Shown here piece by piece: positions 17,986-26,728 of a DNA stretch of 64,000 nucleotides. The first letter of the stretch is position 1; each line of letters begins with the position of its first letter. The stretch spans positions 47,431 to 111,430 of the forward strand of contig SCNI01000009.1 of the NCBI GenBank assembly GCA_005502775.1, in the 5' to 3' direction. The stretch is from Microbacteriaceae bacterium 3FA27C10 (GTDB lineage Bacteria > Actinomycetota > Actinomycetes > Actinomycetales > Microbacteriaceae). The position numbers were made by a program, and so were the translations under genes. The notes beneath the pieces are model-generated. The model was given only the letters and a program-made list of their open reading frames with translations. It was not told the origin of the DNA and did not search any database.

Positions 17986-18735
17986 TCAGGCGGCCGTGGC
18001 TGCGTTCGCCGCCCCGCCCCTCGCCCTCTCCGCCCGCTCGTCCGCCGCGCCGGCCGCCCACGACACCAGGCCCAGCAACAGCGCACATCGTGCGGACGAG
18101 TCGTACGACTCGACGCCGTGGCCGAGGGCGTCGTACGCGACGCGCGCGCCGCTGGCCGTGGTGCGCCGCCAGACCAGCGGATGCGCGAGGCCGTCTTCGG
18201 TGTGGAAGGCCAGAACGTCGGTGGCCGGGTCGCGCTCGAGCGCGGTGTACCGCTCGTCGTACACGACGAAGTCGGTGAGGCCCGCGGCGGCCTCGCCGTC
18301 GGCGGCCTGCACGAGCGCGTGGCCGATCTGCGGGTGCATGGTGACCCCCGGCACCCAGCGGCCGCCGGCGAGCTCCGCCCAGCGCGGGTCGTCGCCGAAG
18401 GCCAGCGCCGAGGAGTGCAGCGCCACGACGCCTCCGCCGCGCCCGGTATGGGCGAGCAGCGCGTCGACGATGGCGGAGGAGTCCACCGGTTCGGTCGCGA
18501 GGTCTCCGCTGACGTTCACGATCACGAGTCCCGCGCCGTCGAGCGCCGCTGCCACGTCGTCGTCGGTCGTCACCGCGGTCACGCGTACCGCCGTGAGCTC
18601 GGCACCGTCGGCGCCGGTGTCGGTGTCGGCCCAGGCCTCGCCGAGCACCTCCGCCACCCGTTCGCTCGTCGCGTCGAGCGCGTGCCAGGGGTCGGTGTGC
18701 GCACCGGTTCCGGTGAGGATGACGATCTCGGTCAT
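17986..18735 (-). CDS. ThuA-like domain protein
   Basis: A 249-residue protein of the glutamine-amidotransferase-like ThuA fold. It opens MTEIVILTGTGAHTDPWHAL, has a DDDVAAALDGAGLVIVNVSGD strand-turn, the nucleophile-elbow region GGGVVALHSSALAF, VPGVTMHPQIGHALVQ and VYDERYTAL. ThuA proteins often sit in sugar-utilisation loci with oxidoreductases and LacI regulators; the biochemical role is poorly defined, one proposal being disaccharide oxidation with partner proteins. The ATG at 18735 has AAGGAG ten bases upstream; the much longer open frame to 19467 is antisense to the next gene. Last 30 residues are Ala/Arg-rich. Convergent with the AKR at 16936. Confidence 0.8.
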   Translation of the reverse strand: MTEIVILTGTGAHTDPWHALDATSERVAEVLGEAWADTDTGADGAELTAVRVTAVTTDDDVAAALDGAGLVIVNVSGDLATEPVDSSAIVDALLAHTGRGGGVVALHSSALAFGDDPRWAELAGGRWVPGVTMHPQIGHALVQAADGEAAAGLTDFVVYDERYTALERDPATDVLAFHTEDGLAHPLVWRRTTASGARVAYDALGHGVESYDSSARCALLLGLVSWAAGAADERAERARGGAANAATAA

Positions 18736-18822
18736 GCGTGCGGACTCCTTCGTTCGCGAGTCAGCATGCCGTGCCGTAGCGTTCGGTGCAAACCCGGCCG
18801 CGCCGAGCTCCGGAGGCCGGTC

Positions 18823-19350
18823 GTGAGAGCCACTTGGGAGGGACTGACCCTCGAAGCCATCGACCACGAACTCGTCTGGGCGGGCGCCGGGAGCGCCGCC
18901 GCCACGCGTGAGCCCCTCGGCTCTTTCTCCGACGCGCACTTCGTGCAGGAGCCGGCGCGTCGGCTCGTCTCGGGCTACCTGATGGTGGAGGCCGCCCCAG
19001 GGGCCGAGGGTTTCACGATCAGCAGCCACGGGCATCCGGTGGGCGTCATCTCGACGGATGTCGACTCCGCGAGCGGTACCGTGATCACGGTGGGACTGGC
19101 CGGAGACATCGAGCTCGAGGAGGGCGTCGTGCGATCGAGTGCGGGAATCGCCCTGGTGGCCGACGCGGGCACCCAGCTGCGGGCGGTGGCTGCCGCCGAC
19201 CCGGCCGGGCGACCCGGCGCGATCGTCGCGCGCGGAGCATCCGGAACCGGCTGCGGCCTCACCCTCGTCCACGGCCCGGCCGCCGTCAAGGTCGAGAACC
19301 GGATGCGGCTCCTCGCGAGCCTCGAACGCGTGGGAGGCCGGCATGGTTGA
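18823..19350 (+). CDS. Unknown 175-residue protein, coupled to LacI regulator
   Basis: Not recognised. GTG 18823 has GGAGG six bases upstream, and the stop overlaps the LacI start by eight bases, so translation is coupled. The protein begins VRATWEGLTLEAIDHELVWA and has no signal peptide or membrane helix. It is built of short beta-rich stretches (GFTISSHGHPVGVISTDVDS, TVITVGLAGDIELEEG, GIALVADAGTQLRAVAA, GAIVARGASGTGCGLTLVHG), which suggests a beta-sandwich or ligand-binding fold. Its place between ThuA and the regulator suggests a role in sensing or processing the cluster's sugar; this is context only. Confidence 0.6.
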   Translation: MRATWEGLTLEAIDHELVWAGAGSAAATREPLGSFSDAHFVQEPARRLVSGYLMVEAAPGAEGFTISSHGHPVGVISTDVDSASGTVITVGLAGDIELEEGVVRSSAGIALVADAGTQLRAVAAADPAGRPGAIVARGASGTGCGLTLVHGPAAVKVENRMRLLASLERVGGRHG

Positions 19351-20344
19351 CGTGGGCATCCGCGAGGTGGCGGCGCTCGCCGGCGTCTCGGTGAGCACCG
19401 TCTCGAACGCGCTCAACCGGCCCGAGCTCGTGTCGCGTAAGGCCGCGGCGCGCGTGACCGAGGCCATCGAGACGCTCGGCTACGTTCCGAACGTGGCCGC
19501 CCGGCAGCTTCGCGCCGGCCGCAGCAACGCCATCGGCATGGCCGTGCTCAACATCACCAACCCCTTCTTCTCCGACGTCGTGCTCGGCGCCGAGGAGGTG
19601 GCCGAGCTCGCCGGCTACTCGGTGATCGTGGGCAACAGCTACGACTCGGCCGAGCGGGAGGCGCGCTACCTCGACCTGTTCGAGCGGCAGCGGCTCGACG
19701 GCATCCTGATCGCGCCCGTGGGCGAGTCGCTCGAGATGCTCGACCGCTTCCGGCGGCGCGACGTGCCGGTGGTGCTCGTCGACCGGGTCGACCACGACGG
19801 CGTCTTCCCCTCGATCTCGCTCGACGACGTGCTCGGAGGCGTGCTCGCCACCACGCACCTGCTCGAGGGCGGCGCCCGGCACATCGCCTTCATCGGTGGG
19901 CCGATGCGGGTGTCGCAGATGAAGGAGCGTCTCGAGGGCGCCCGCCGCACGGTGGAGGCGGCCGGGGCCCGCTTCACCTTCATCGAGACCGAGACGCTCA
20001 ACCCGCAGCTCGGCCGCGAGCTCGGCGACCGCATCGCGGCGCTGCCCCTCGAGGACCGGCCCGACGGCATCTTCGCCGGTAACGACCACCTGGCCCTCGG
20101 CATCCTGCAGCGGCTGATCGGGCACGGCATCTCGGTGCCCGGAGAGGTGTCGATCATCGGTTACGACGACATCGACTTCGCTGGAGCCGCCGTCGTTCCG
20201 CTCACCTCGGTGCGGCAGCCGAGCCACGACATCGGCGGCCACGCGGCGAAGCTGCTGCTGCAGCAGCTGGCGCCCGTGGAGGGCTTCAGCCTGCGCACCC
20301 GCTTCGAGCCCGTGCTCGTGCCGAGGCAGTCGACGCGGCACTGA
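19343..20344 (+). CDS. LacI-family transcriptional regulator (cluster 1)
   Basis: A 333-residue repressor-type regulator. Residues 1-55 hold the LacI helix-turn-helix and hinge: MVDVGIREVAALAGVSVSTV then SNALNRPELVSRKAAARVTE. The rest is the periplasmic-binding-protein-like sensor: NAIGMAVLNITNPFFSDVVLGAEE, DGILIAPVGESLEML, HIAFIGGPM, DGIFAGNDHLALGILQRL, SIIGYDDIDFAGAAVVPLTSVRQPS. GGGAGG lies six bases before the ATG, which also overlaps the preceding gene. Probable targets are the AACGTT operators at 12797-12817; none was found just upstream of its own gene. Confidence 0.93.
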   Translation: MVDVGIREVAALAGVSVSTVSNALNRPELVSRKAAARVTEAIETLGYVPNVAARQLRAGRSNAIGMAVLNITNPFFSDVVLGAEEVAELAGYSVIVGNSYDSAEREARYLDLFERQRLDGILIAPVGESLEMLDRFRRRDVPVVLVDRVDHDGVFPSISLDDVLGGVLATTHLLEGGARHIAFIGGPMRVSQMKERLEGARRTVEAAGARFTFIETETLNPQLGRELGDRIAALPLEDRPDGIFAGNDHLALGILQRLIGHGISVPGEVSIIGYDDIDFAGAAVVPLTSVRQPSHDIGGHAAKLLLQQLAPVEGFSLRTRFEPVLVPRQSTRH

Positions 20345-20380
20345 CGGGTGGCGGGCCGTCGCGCCCGCCTGCGCCTCCTG

Positions 20381-20426
20381 AAGCCCTGAAGCCCAGAAGC
20401 CCAGAAGCCTGAAGCCTGAATACCTG
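20381..20426. repeat. Short tandem repeat (AAGCCCNG)n ahead of beta-galactosidase
   Basis: Five consecutive 7-8 bp units (AAGCCCTG, AAGCCCAG, AAGCCCAG, AAGCCTG, AAGCCTG) and a degenerate sixth occupy 20381-20426 in the 117-base gap between lacI and the GH42 gene. Otherwise this gap holds only the RBS region. No dyad or promoter is obvious. Confidence 0.7.
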
Positions 20427-20461
20427 GCGACCGAACCCCTATCCCCTGAACGAGAGACAGC

Positions 20462-22621
20462 ATGCACTACGGCGGAGACTACAACCCCGAGCAGTGGCCC
20501 GAGGAGGTGTGGCACGACGACGTGCGCCTCATGCGCGAGGCCGGCGTGACCATGGTGACCGTGGGCGTGTTCTCCTGGGCGCGCATCCAGCCGGATGAGC
20601 ACAGCTTCGACTGGGGCTGGCTCGACCGGGTGCTCGATCTGCTGCACGAGAACGGCATCGCCGTCGACCTCGCCACCGCCACCGCGTCGCCGCCGCCGTG
20701 GGCCTCCACCGCGTATCCCGAGATGCTGCCCCAGGACGAGAACGGCGCCGTCTACTGGCCGGGCAGCCGGCAGGCCTATGCGCCGAGCTCGCCCGTGTAC
20801 CGGCGCCTCGCCGCGCGGCTCGTGACCGAGCTCGTGGGGCGCTACGCCGCGCATCCGGCGGTCGCGATGTGGCACGTCAACAACGAGTACGGCTGTCACC
20901 TGCACTACGACTACTCCGCCAACGCCGCCGTGGCGTTCCGGCTGTGGCTGGCCGGGCGCTACGGCTCGATCGACGCGCTCAACGAGGCCTGGGGCACCCT
21001 GTTCTGGTCGCAGCGCTACGGATCCTTCGACGAGATCGTGCCGCCGCGCAAGGCCCCCTACAGCCACAACCCCGGGGGAGTGCTCGACTTCAAGCGCTTC
21101 ACCTCCGACACGCTGCTCGGGCTCTTCCGGATGGAGCGCGACATCATCAAGGCCTCGGGCGCCGCCCAGCCCGTCACCACGAACTTCATGGGCTTCTTCC
21201 CGCCCGCCGACTACTGGGCGTGGGCTCCCGAGCTCGACGTCATCAGCGACGACAACTACGCCGACCCGAACGACCCAGAGTCGTTCCGCGGCGCCGCGTT
21301 CACGCGCGACCTGATGCGCTCGCTGAAGCCGGGCACCCCGTGGATCCTGATGGAGCAGGCCACGAACTCCGTGAACTGGCGGCCGAGCAACGCCCCGAAG
21401 GCGCCGGGCCAGATGGCGGCGCTCTCGATGCAGGCCGTCGGCCGCGGGGCGGACGGCATCAACTTCTTCCAGTGGCGGCAGTCCCGCCGCGGCAGCGAGA
21501 AGTTCCACTCCTCGATGGTTCCGCAGGCCGGGCTCGAGACCCGCACCTGGCGGGAGGTCGTGGCCCTCGGCGAGACGCTCGGCCGGCTGCCCGCGCTGCC
21601 GGCGGGCGCTGCGGGCGGGAGCGGGGCATCCGTGGCCCTCGTCATCGACTGGGAGAACCGGTGGGCGCTCGAGAGTCCCGACCACCCCGTGGTGCTCGAC
21701 TACGCGCAGCTCGTGCAGCGGTGGTACTCGGCGCTGCACCGGCAGAACGTGGCCGTCGACCTCGTGCACCCCACGAGTGCGCTCGAGGGCTACGCCCTCG
21801 TCGTGGCGCCGCAGCTCTACCTGCTGGGCTCGGCGGGAGCCGCGAACCTCAGCGCCTTCGTGCGCGGAGGCGGACACCTGCTCGTGTCGGCGTTCAGCGA
21901 CGTGGTCGACGAGACGGATGCGTTCCGCGAGGGCGGCTTCCAGCTCGGGCTCCGCGCGGTGCTCGGCGTGGCGGTGGAGGACTTCGGGGCGCTCGTGCTG
22001 CCGGCCTCGGCCGCGCGGGCCGCGGGCGACTCGGCGGGGGACGCGGGGCTCGCGGGCGTCGGCGCAGGCGGCGCGTCGGCTCCCGGCGGCGCACCCGGCG
22101 AGAGCCGCGCGCCCATCGACACCCCGTTCGGCGGCCTCACCGGCGAGTACTTCGCCGAGGAGCTGCAGCTGCTGGCGCCCGGTGACTCCGGCGAGCCCGC
22201 CGAGGTGCTGGGCCGTTACTCCGGAGGCCGGCTCGCCGGGCTTCCCGCACTCACCTCGAAGGCCACCGGTGCCGGGCGCGCGCACTACCTCGCCACCATC
22301 CCTGACGACGACGGGATGCTCGCGGTCACCCGCTGGGCCGCCGGTCTCGCGGGCGTGCAGCCGGTTCTCGACACCCCGAACGAGTGGGTGGAGGCGGCCC
22401 GGCGCGGCTCCCTGATCACGGTCATCAACCACGGCACGGAGCCGGTGGAGGTGGCGGTGACGGGCGTCGACGTCGTGAGCGGAGCATCCGTCGTCGCGGT
22501 CTCGCTCGAACGCTTCGGCTGGGCGCTCGTCGACACGGCGCCGGTCGCCGCAGCTCCCGCCTCCGGCGCCCCCGGGCCCGCCGCATCCGTCCCCGTTCCC
22601 CGCACCCAGGAGCTCTCGTGA
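20462..22621 (+). CDS. GH42 beta-galactosidase (cluster 1)
   Basis: A 719-residue cytoplasmic glycosidase. MHYGGDYNPEQWPEEVWHDD is the family signature; the acid/base is E142 in HVNNEYG and the nucleophile E298 in ILMEQATNSVNW. The TIM barrel covers about 1-390, followed by the trimerisation/flavodoxin-like domain (about 395-620) and a small beta-domain. The cysteine cluster that binds zinc in many GH42 enzymes is absent: only C145 remains after the acid/base motif. A Gly/Ala-rich insertion near 515-545 (SAAGDSAGDAGLAGVG-like) looks like a low-complexity linker. GH42 enzymes release beta-galactose, or in some groups alpha-L-arabinopyranose. The stop overlaps the next GTG (GTGA). Confidence 0.93.
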   Translation: MHYGGDYNPEQWPEEVWHDDVRLMREAGVTMVTVGVFSWARIQPDEHSFDWGWLDRVLDLLHENGIAVDLATATASPPPWASTAYPEMLPQDENGAVYWPGSRQAYAPSSPVYRRLAARLVTELVGRYAAHPAVAMWHVNNEYGCHLHYDYSANAAVAFRLWLAGRYGSIDALNEAWGTLFWSQRYGSFDEIVPPRKAPYSHNPGGVLDFKRFTSDTLLGLFRMERDIIKASGAAQPVTTNFMGFFPPADYWAWAPELDVISDDNYADPNDPESFRGAAFTRDLMRSLKPGTPWILMEQATNSVNWRPSNAPKAPGQMAALSMQAVGRGADGINFFQWRQSRRGSEKFHSSMVPQAGLETRTWREVVALGETLGRLPALPAGAAGGSGASVALVIDWENRWALESPDHPVVLDYAQLVQRWYSALHRQNVAVDLVHPTSALEGYALVVAPQLYLLGSAGAANLSAFVRGGGHLLVSAFSDVVDETDAFREGGFQLGLRAVLGVAVEDFGALVLPASAARAAGDSAGDAGLAGVGAGGASAPGGAPGESRAPIDTPFGGLTGEYFAEELQLLAPGDSGEPAEVLGRYSGGRLAGLPALTSKATGAGRAHYLATIPDDDGMLAVTRWAAGLAGVQPVLDTPNEWVEAARRGSLITVINHGTEPVEVAVTGVDVVSGASVVAVSLERFGWALVDTAPVAAAPASGAPGPAASVPVPRTQELS

Positions 22622-23586
22622 AGTACACCCGCCTCGGCCACTCCGGCGCCACCGTCAGCCGCATCGCGCTCGGCACCATGAACTTCGGGCCGGTCATCGG
22701 CCCGGAGGAGTCGTTCGGCATCCTCGATCTCGCGGTGGAGAACGGCGTGAACTTCATCGACACCGCCGACGTCTACGGCGGCGGCCCGTGGGGGCCCAAC
22801 GAGGGGCAGAGCGAGGAGATCCTCGGCGACTGGATGCGCGAGCGCGGCAACCGCGACTCCCTCGTCGTCGCCACCAAGGTGCAGGGGCCGATGGGCGACG
22901 GGCCGAACGACCGCGGGCTCTCGGCCGTGCACATCCGGGCGGCGGTGGACGCCTCGCTCCGCCGCCTCGGCACCGACCGCATCGACCTCTACCAGATGCA
23001 CCACATCGACCGGGAGGTCCCCGTCGACGAGGTGCTCGACGCCTTCACCACGCTCGCCGCGCAGGGCAAAATCGTGTACCTCGGCTCGTCGAACTTCGCG
23101 GGCTGGAACATCGCGCAGTACCGCGAGCACGCCGAGAGCCGGCGGCAGCTGCCGATCGTGACCGAGCAGTCGGTGTACAACCTGGCGCAGCGCACGCTCG
23201 AGCTCGAGGTGGTGCCGGCCGCTCTGAACTACGGGATGGGCCTGCTGCCCTGGTCGCCGCTCGCCAGCGGCCAGCTCGGCGGAGTGCTCAAGAAGGCAGA
23301 CCGCGCGCGCTCGAAAGACCTCTCGCACCTGGGTTCCCGCCGGCCGCAGATCGAGCGGTACGAGGCCTTCGCCGAGGAGAACGGCGTCGACCCGGCCGAG
23401 CTCGCGCTCGCCTGGCTGCTGCACCAGCCCGTGGTGACGGCGCCGGTCGTGGGGCCGCGCACGGCGGCGCAGCTCACCGGGGCGTTCGCGGCCCTCGAGC
23501 TCTCGCTCGATCAGGCGCAGCTCGACGAGCTCGACCGCATCTGGCCCGGACCCGGCGGGCAGGCGCCGGAGGCGTACGCCTGGTGA
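22618..23586 (+). CDS. Aldo/keto reductase (YajO/Gfo-like AKR)
   Basis: 322 residues starting VKYTRLGHSGATVSRIALGT from a GTG that overlaps the GH42 stop; AGGAG lies six bases upstream. The catalytic tetrad is D/Y in FIDTADVYGGG, K in VATKVQGPMG and H in QMHHIDREV; GSSNFAGWNIAQY, EQSVYNLAQR and MGLLPWSPLASGQLGG follow the general AKR pattern. NADPH specificity is likely but not proven. Being coupled to a glycosidase suggests it acts on a released sugar or aglycone. Confidence 0.88.
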   Translation: MKYTRLGHSGATVSRIALGTMNFGPVIGPEESFGILDLAVENGVNFIDTADVYGGGPWGPNEGQSEEILGDWMRERGNRDSLVVATKVQGPMGDGPNDRGLSAVHIRAAVDASLRRLGTDRIDLYQMHHIDREVPVDEVLDAFTTLAAQGKIVYLGSSNFAGWNIAQYREHAESRRQLPIVTEQSVYNLAQRTLELEVVPAALNYGMGLLPWSPLASGQLGGVLKKADRARSKDLSHLGSRRPQIERYEAFAEENGVDPAELALAWLLHQPVVTAPVVGPRTAAQLTGAFAALELSLDQAQLDELDRIWPGPGGQAPEAYAW

Positions 23587-23619
23587 GTCGGGTGAGCGGG
23601 TGCGGCGGCGGCCGGCGCT

Positions 23620-24876
23620 GTGAGCGCTGAGCTGCCGGGGGCGCCGGCGCGGCCCGGGCGGCCCGGCCGACCCGGCCGGCTGCCCGCGGCCTTCTTCGTG
23701 ACGCTCGGGTTCATCCAGGCGCTCTGGCCGCTGACGATGGACCTCTATCTGCCGGCGTTCCCGCAGATCCAGGCCGAGCTCGCGACGAGCCCCTCGCTCG
23801 TGCAGTTCACGCTCACGGGCGCGTTCGTGGGAATGGCGTGCGGACAGCTCGTGGCGGGGCCGCTCTCGGATCGCGTGGGGCGCATCCGGCCGCTCGTCGT
23901 GGCGCTCGTGGTGTACACGGTGGCGAGCGTCGCGTGCGCGATGGCGCCGACGGTGGGCGTGCTGATCGGGTCGCGGCTCGTGCAGGGGGTGGGCGCGGCG
24001 GCGACCGCGGTGATCATCCTCGCCATCGTGCGCGACCGCGCCGAGGGGCCGCTGATGGTGAAGCTGCTCGCCCGGCTGCAGCTGATCAACGGGGTCTTCG
24101 TGGTGGCGTCGCCGGCGATCGGCGCGCAGCTGCTGCGGCTCACCGACTGGCGCGGGCTGTTCTGGCTGCTCGTGGTCTACGGCATCGTGCTGCTGCTCGC
24201 CGCGCTGGCCGTGCTCGCCCGGCACGAGACCAACCCGCTCGCCGTGCGGGCGCTGCGCACGGGGGCGCGGTTGCGCGACGACTACCTCGCCCTCGCGCGC
24301 GACCGGCAGTACCGGGCCGCGGTGGGGGCCGGCGCGCTGCAGTGGGCCGCGATGATGAGCTACATGGCGTCATCCGCCTTCTTGTTCCAGGGCATCTTCG
24401 GGCTCGACGCCACGGCCTATGCCATCGTGTTCGGCGGCCACGGGGCACTCATGATCGCCGGCGCACAGCTGAGCGCGCGGCTCGCGGGGCGGATGAACGT
24501 CACGGCCGTCGCCCGCGGGGGAGCGGTGGTGCTGTTCGGCTTCGCCGCCCTGCTGCTCGCCGGCCAGCTGTTCGCGCCGGGCCTGGGCCTGCTGGGCTTC
24601 GTGCTGCCGTTGTTCGCCTTCACCACGACCTTCGGCGTGATCTCGCCCACGCTGCAGAGCAGCGCCCTCGCCCACCACGGGCCGCGCGCCGGAGCAGCGG
24701 CCTCGCTCGTGGGCGCCACGAACATGGTGGCGGGCGCGGTGGGCGCGCCGATCGTCGGGCTCTTCGGGGTGACCTCCACGGTGCCGGCCGCCGCCGTCAT
24801 GACGCTCTGCGCGGGCCTCTCGGCCGTCGTGCTGCTCGTGGGCTTCCGCACCCGGCGCCCGGGTCGCGACAGGTAG
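23620..24876 (+). CDS. MFS transporter, Bcr/CflA drug-efflux family
   Basis: A 418-residue protein with 12 predicted helices. MDLYLPAFPQIQAELATSPSLVQFTLTG-type motifs in the first loop and GPLSDRVGRIRPL (MFS motif A) are diagnostic of Bcr/CflA proteins, which expel drugs such as bicyclomycin and chloramphenicol, or in some species sulfonamides. Residues 1-22 are a Gly/Pro/Arg-rich leader. The GTG at 23620 is the first start in the frame but lacks a clear RBS, so the N-terminus is uncertain by some 20 residues. It follows the AKR by 33 bases and may be in the same transcript; function is by family, not tested substrate. Confidence 0.87.
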   Translation: MSAELPGAPARPGRPGRPGRLPAAFFVTLGFIQALWPLTMDLYLPAFPQIQAELATSPSLVQFTLTGAFVGMACGQLVAGPLSDRVGRIRPLVVALVVYTVASVACAMAPTVGVLIGSRLVQGVGAAATAVIILAIVRDRAEGPLMVKLLARLQLINGVFVVASPAIGAQLLRLTDWRGLFWLLVVYGIVLLLAALAVLARHETNPLAVRALRTGARLRDDYLALARDRQYRAAVGAGALQWAAMMSYMASSAFLFQGIFGLDATAYAIVFGGHGALMIAGAQLSARLAGRMNVTAVARGGAVVLFGFAALLLAGQLFAPGLGLLGFVLPLFAFTTTFGVISPTLQSSALAHHGPRAGAAASLVGATNMVAGAVGAPIVGLFGVTSTVPAAAVMTLCAGLSAVVLLVGFRTRRPGRDR

Positions 24877-24888
24877 AGGGCCGAGGCC

Positions 24889-25842
24889 TCAGGATGCCGG
24901 GGGCGTCCAGGCGGAGACGGCGTCGAGACGGGCGACCTCCTCGGGGGAGAGGGTGACGCGCCCGACGGCGAGCAGGTCGGCGACCTGCTCGACCCGGGAG
25001 GCGCTGGCGATGGGCGCGACGATCGTGGGCTTCGCCACGAGCCAGGCGAGCGCCGTGGTGGCGATCGAGGCGTCATGACCGCGGCCGATCTCCTCCAGCG
25101 CATCCACGATCGCGAGGCCCTGCGGGGTCACGTAACGCCCGGCCGCTTTCGAGCGCACCGTCTCGGAGTTGTCGCCTGCCGAGCGGTACTTGCCGGTGAG
25201 GAAACCGCTCGCCAGCGCGTAGTACGGCATCACGCCCAGGTGCTCGCGCTCGGCGATCGGAGCCAGATGGTCTTCGAAGTCGTTGCGGTGCACCAGGTTG
25301 TAGTGCGGTTGCAGGGCGACCGGCAATGCGTATCCGTTGGCCGTGCAGATCGCGATGTAGGCCTCGATGTTCGCGGGGCTGAAGTTCGACAGCGCCGTGT
25401 AACGCACCTTGCCGGCCCTGACCACCGCGTCGAACGCCGCCGCGGTCTCTTCGAGCGGGGTCTCGGGGTCTTCGAAGTGCGCGTAGTAGAGGTCGATGCG
25501 GTCGGTCTGCAGGCGGGCGAGCGAGGCATCCGCCGCCGCCTGGATGTTCGCGGCCGAGAGTCCGGGGAACTCCGGATGCCGCGACACCTTCGTGGCGATC
25601 ACGGTCGCGTCTCGCGAACCGCGGCTCGTGAACCACTCGCCGATGAGGGTTTCCGACTCGCCGCCCTTGTTGCCGGGGGCCGCCGCCATGTAGCTGTCGG
25701 AGGTGTCGATGAAGTTCCCGCCGCCGGCCGCGTGGGCGTCGAGGATGGCGAGGGAGGTGTCGTGGTCGGCGGTCCAGCCGAAGACGTTGCCGCCGAGCGA
25801 GAGAGGGAAGACGTCGAGATCGCTGAGTCCGATACGTGGCAT
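24889..25842 (-). CDS. Aldo/keto reductase divergent from a TipA-type regulator
   Basis: 317 residues, beginning MPRIGLSDLDVFPLSLGGNV. Tetrad candidates are D and Y in FIDTSDSYMAA, K in VIATKVSRH and H in YYAHFEDPE. TALSNFSPANIEAYI, QPHYNLVHRNDFE and YYALASGFLTGKYR are typical AKR elements. It diverges from the MerR/TipA gene across about 120 bases containing the MerR-type promoter, a common arrangement in which the regulator controls both directions. The last residues end only 12 bases from the convergent MFS gene, so the transcripts meet here. Confidence 0.88.
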   Translation of the reverse strand: MPRIGLSDLDVFPLSLGGNVFGWTADHDTSLAILDAHAAGGGNFIDTSDSYMAAAPGNKGGESETLIGEWFTSRGSRDATVIATKVSRHPEFPGLSAANIQAAADASLARLQTDRIDLYYAHFEDPETPLEETAAAFDAVVRAGKVRYTALSNFSPANIEAYIAICTANGYALPVALQPHYNLVHRNDFEDHLAPIAEREHLGVMPYYALASGFLTGKYRSAGDNSETVRSKAAGRYVTPQGLAIVDALEEIGRGHDASIATTALAWLVAKPTIVAPIASASRVEQVADLLAVGRVTLSPEEVARLDAVSAWTPPAS

Positions 25843-25888
25843 GTCTTCGACGCTACTCCTCGAATCGGCGCGGGCCGGCGCGCGGGGC

Positions 25889-25919
25889 TTGACCTTGACG
25901 TGGCGTCAACTTCTATCGT
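25889..25919 (+). promoter_or_regulatory. MerR-type promoter with 19-bp spacer and dyad operator
   Basis: TTGACC (25889-25894) and TATCGT (25914-25919) are separated by 19 bases, the over-long spacing that MerR activators correct. The spacer contains the perfect dyad TTGACG-TGG-CGTCAA (25895-25909). It points at the tipA-like gene 45 bases downstream, implying auto-activation. Confidence 0.75.
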
Positions 25920-25963
25920 GAAGGGAACGGAGCGGTGACGCATCCCGACGGAAGGAGCATCCG

Positions 25964-26722
25964 ATGGACTGGTCGATCCAGGAGGTCGCGCGCCTCGCTG
26001 GCACCACGAGCCGGACGCTGCGGCACTACGCCCTGCTCGGCATCGTGGAGCCCAGCCGGGTGGGTGCGAACGGCTACCGCTATTACGACGAACAGTCCCT
26101 CGTGCGACTGCAGCGGGTGCTGCTGCTGCGCGAGCTCGGGCTCGGGCTGCCGGCGATCGCGCAGGTGCTCGAGCGCGAGACGGATGCACCCACCGCGCTC
26201 CGTGCCCACCTCGAGTGGCTGCGGGCGGAGCAGGGCCGGCTGAACCGGCAGATCGCCTCGGTGCGATCGACGATCGACACGATGGAGAGAGAAGGAGAAC
26301 TCATGCCGGAGAACATGTTCGACGGTTTCGACCACACGGCTTACGAGGCCGAGGTCACCGAGCGCTGGGGTGCCGAGGCGTACCGGAGCGGTGACGAATG
26401 GTGGTCGGCCAAGACGGCTGCCGAGAAGAAGGAGTGGCAGGATGCGCAGGCCGGCCTGGCCGCCGACTGGCGCGCGGCGGCCGAAGCCGGGCTCGACCCG
26501 GCCGGCGCCGAGGGGCAGGTGCTCGCCCGGCGGCAGTACGACTGGCTGGCGAGTGTGCCGGGAACCCCGCGCGACGCATCCGGTGGTCTGGCGCGGGAGT
26601 ATCTGCTCGGGCTCGGCGAGCTGTACGTGGCCGACGAGCGCTTTGCCGCGAACTACGGCGGGGCTCCGGGGGCGGAGTTCGTGCGGGATGCGCTGGTCGC
26701 GTTCGCTGAGGCGTCGCTGTGA
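25964..26722 (+). CDS. tipA: MerR-family regulator with TipAS ligand-binding domain
   Basis: A 252-residue activator. Residues 1-70 are the MerR winged helix-turn-helix (MDWSIQEVARLAGTTSRTLR, NGYRYYDEQSLVRL); 75-110 the dimerisation coiled coil; 114-252 a TipAS domain (ENMFDGFDHTAYEAEVTERW, DEWWSAKTAAEK, RFAANYGG). In Streptomyces, TipAL binds thiopeptides and other drugs through this domain. The whole protein has no cysteine, so the covalent thiopeptide capture described for TipA cannot occur here. GAAGGAG lies seven bases before the ATG. An internal RBS and ATG at 26303 could make the ligand domain alone. Confidence 0.9.
   Translation: MDWSIQEVARLAGTTSRTLRHYALLGIVEPSRVGANGYRYYDEQSLVRLQRVLLLRELGLGLPAIAQVLERETDAPTALRAHLEWLRAEQGRLNRQIASVRSTIDTMEREGELMPENMFDGFDHTAYEAEVTERWGAEAYRSGDEWWSAKTAAEKKEWQDAQAGLAADWRAAAEAGLDPAGAEGQVLARRQYDWLASVPGTPRDASGGLAREYLLGLGELYVADERFAANYGGAPGAEFVRDALVAFAEASL
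26303..26722 (+). other. Probable internal translation start producing a TipAS-like short isoform
   Basis: In the same frame as the regulator, GAGAGAAGGAGAACTC precedes an ATG at 26303, with AAGGAG at a normal five- to six-base distance. Translation from here gives 139 residues that coincide with the ligand-binding domain. Streptomyces tipA makes its abundant TipAS drug-binding form in the same way; equivalence is inferred. Confidence 0.6.
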
Positions 26723-26728
26723 ATTAGG

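Noticed and set aside
20381..20426. CRISPR array
   Set aside because: Units are 7-8 bp, contiguous and without spacers; no cas genes.
19286..22432. A 1048-codon minus-strand open frame over lacI and GH42
   Set aside because: Shadow of two well-supported plus-strand genes.
22285..24225. A 646-codon minus-strand open frame over GH42, AKR and MFS
   Set aside because: His/Arg/Glu-rich shadow without motifs.
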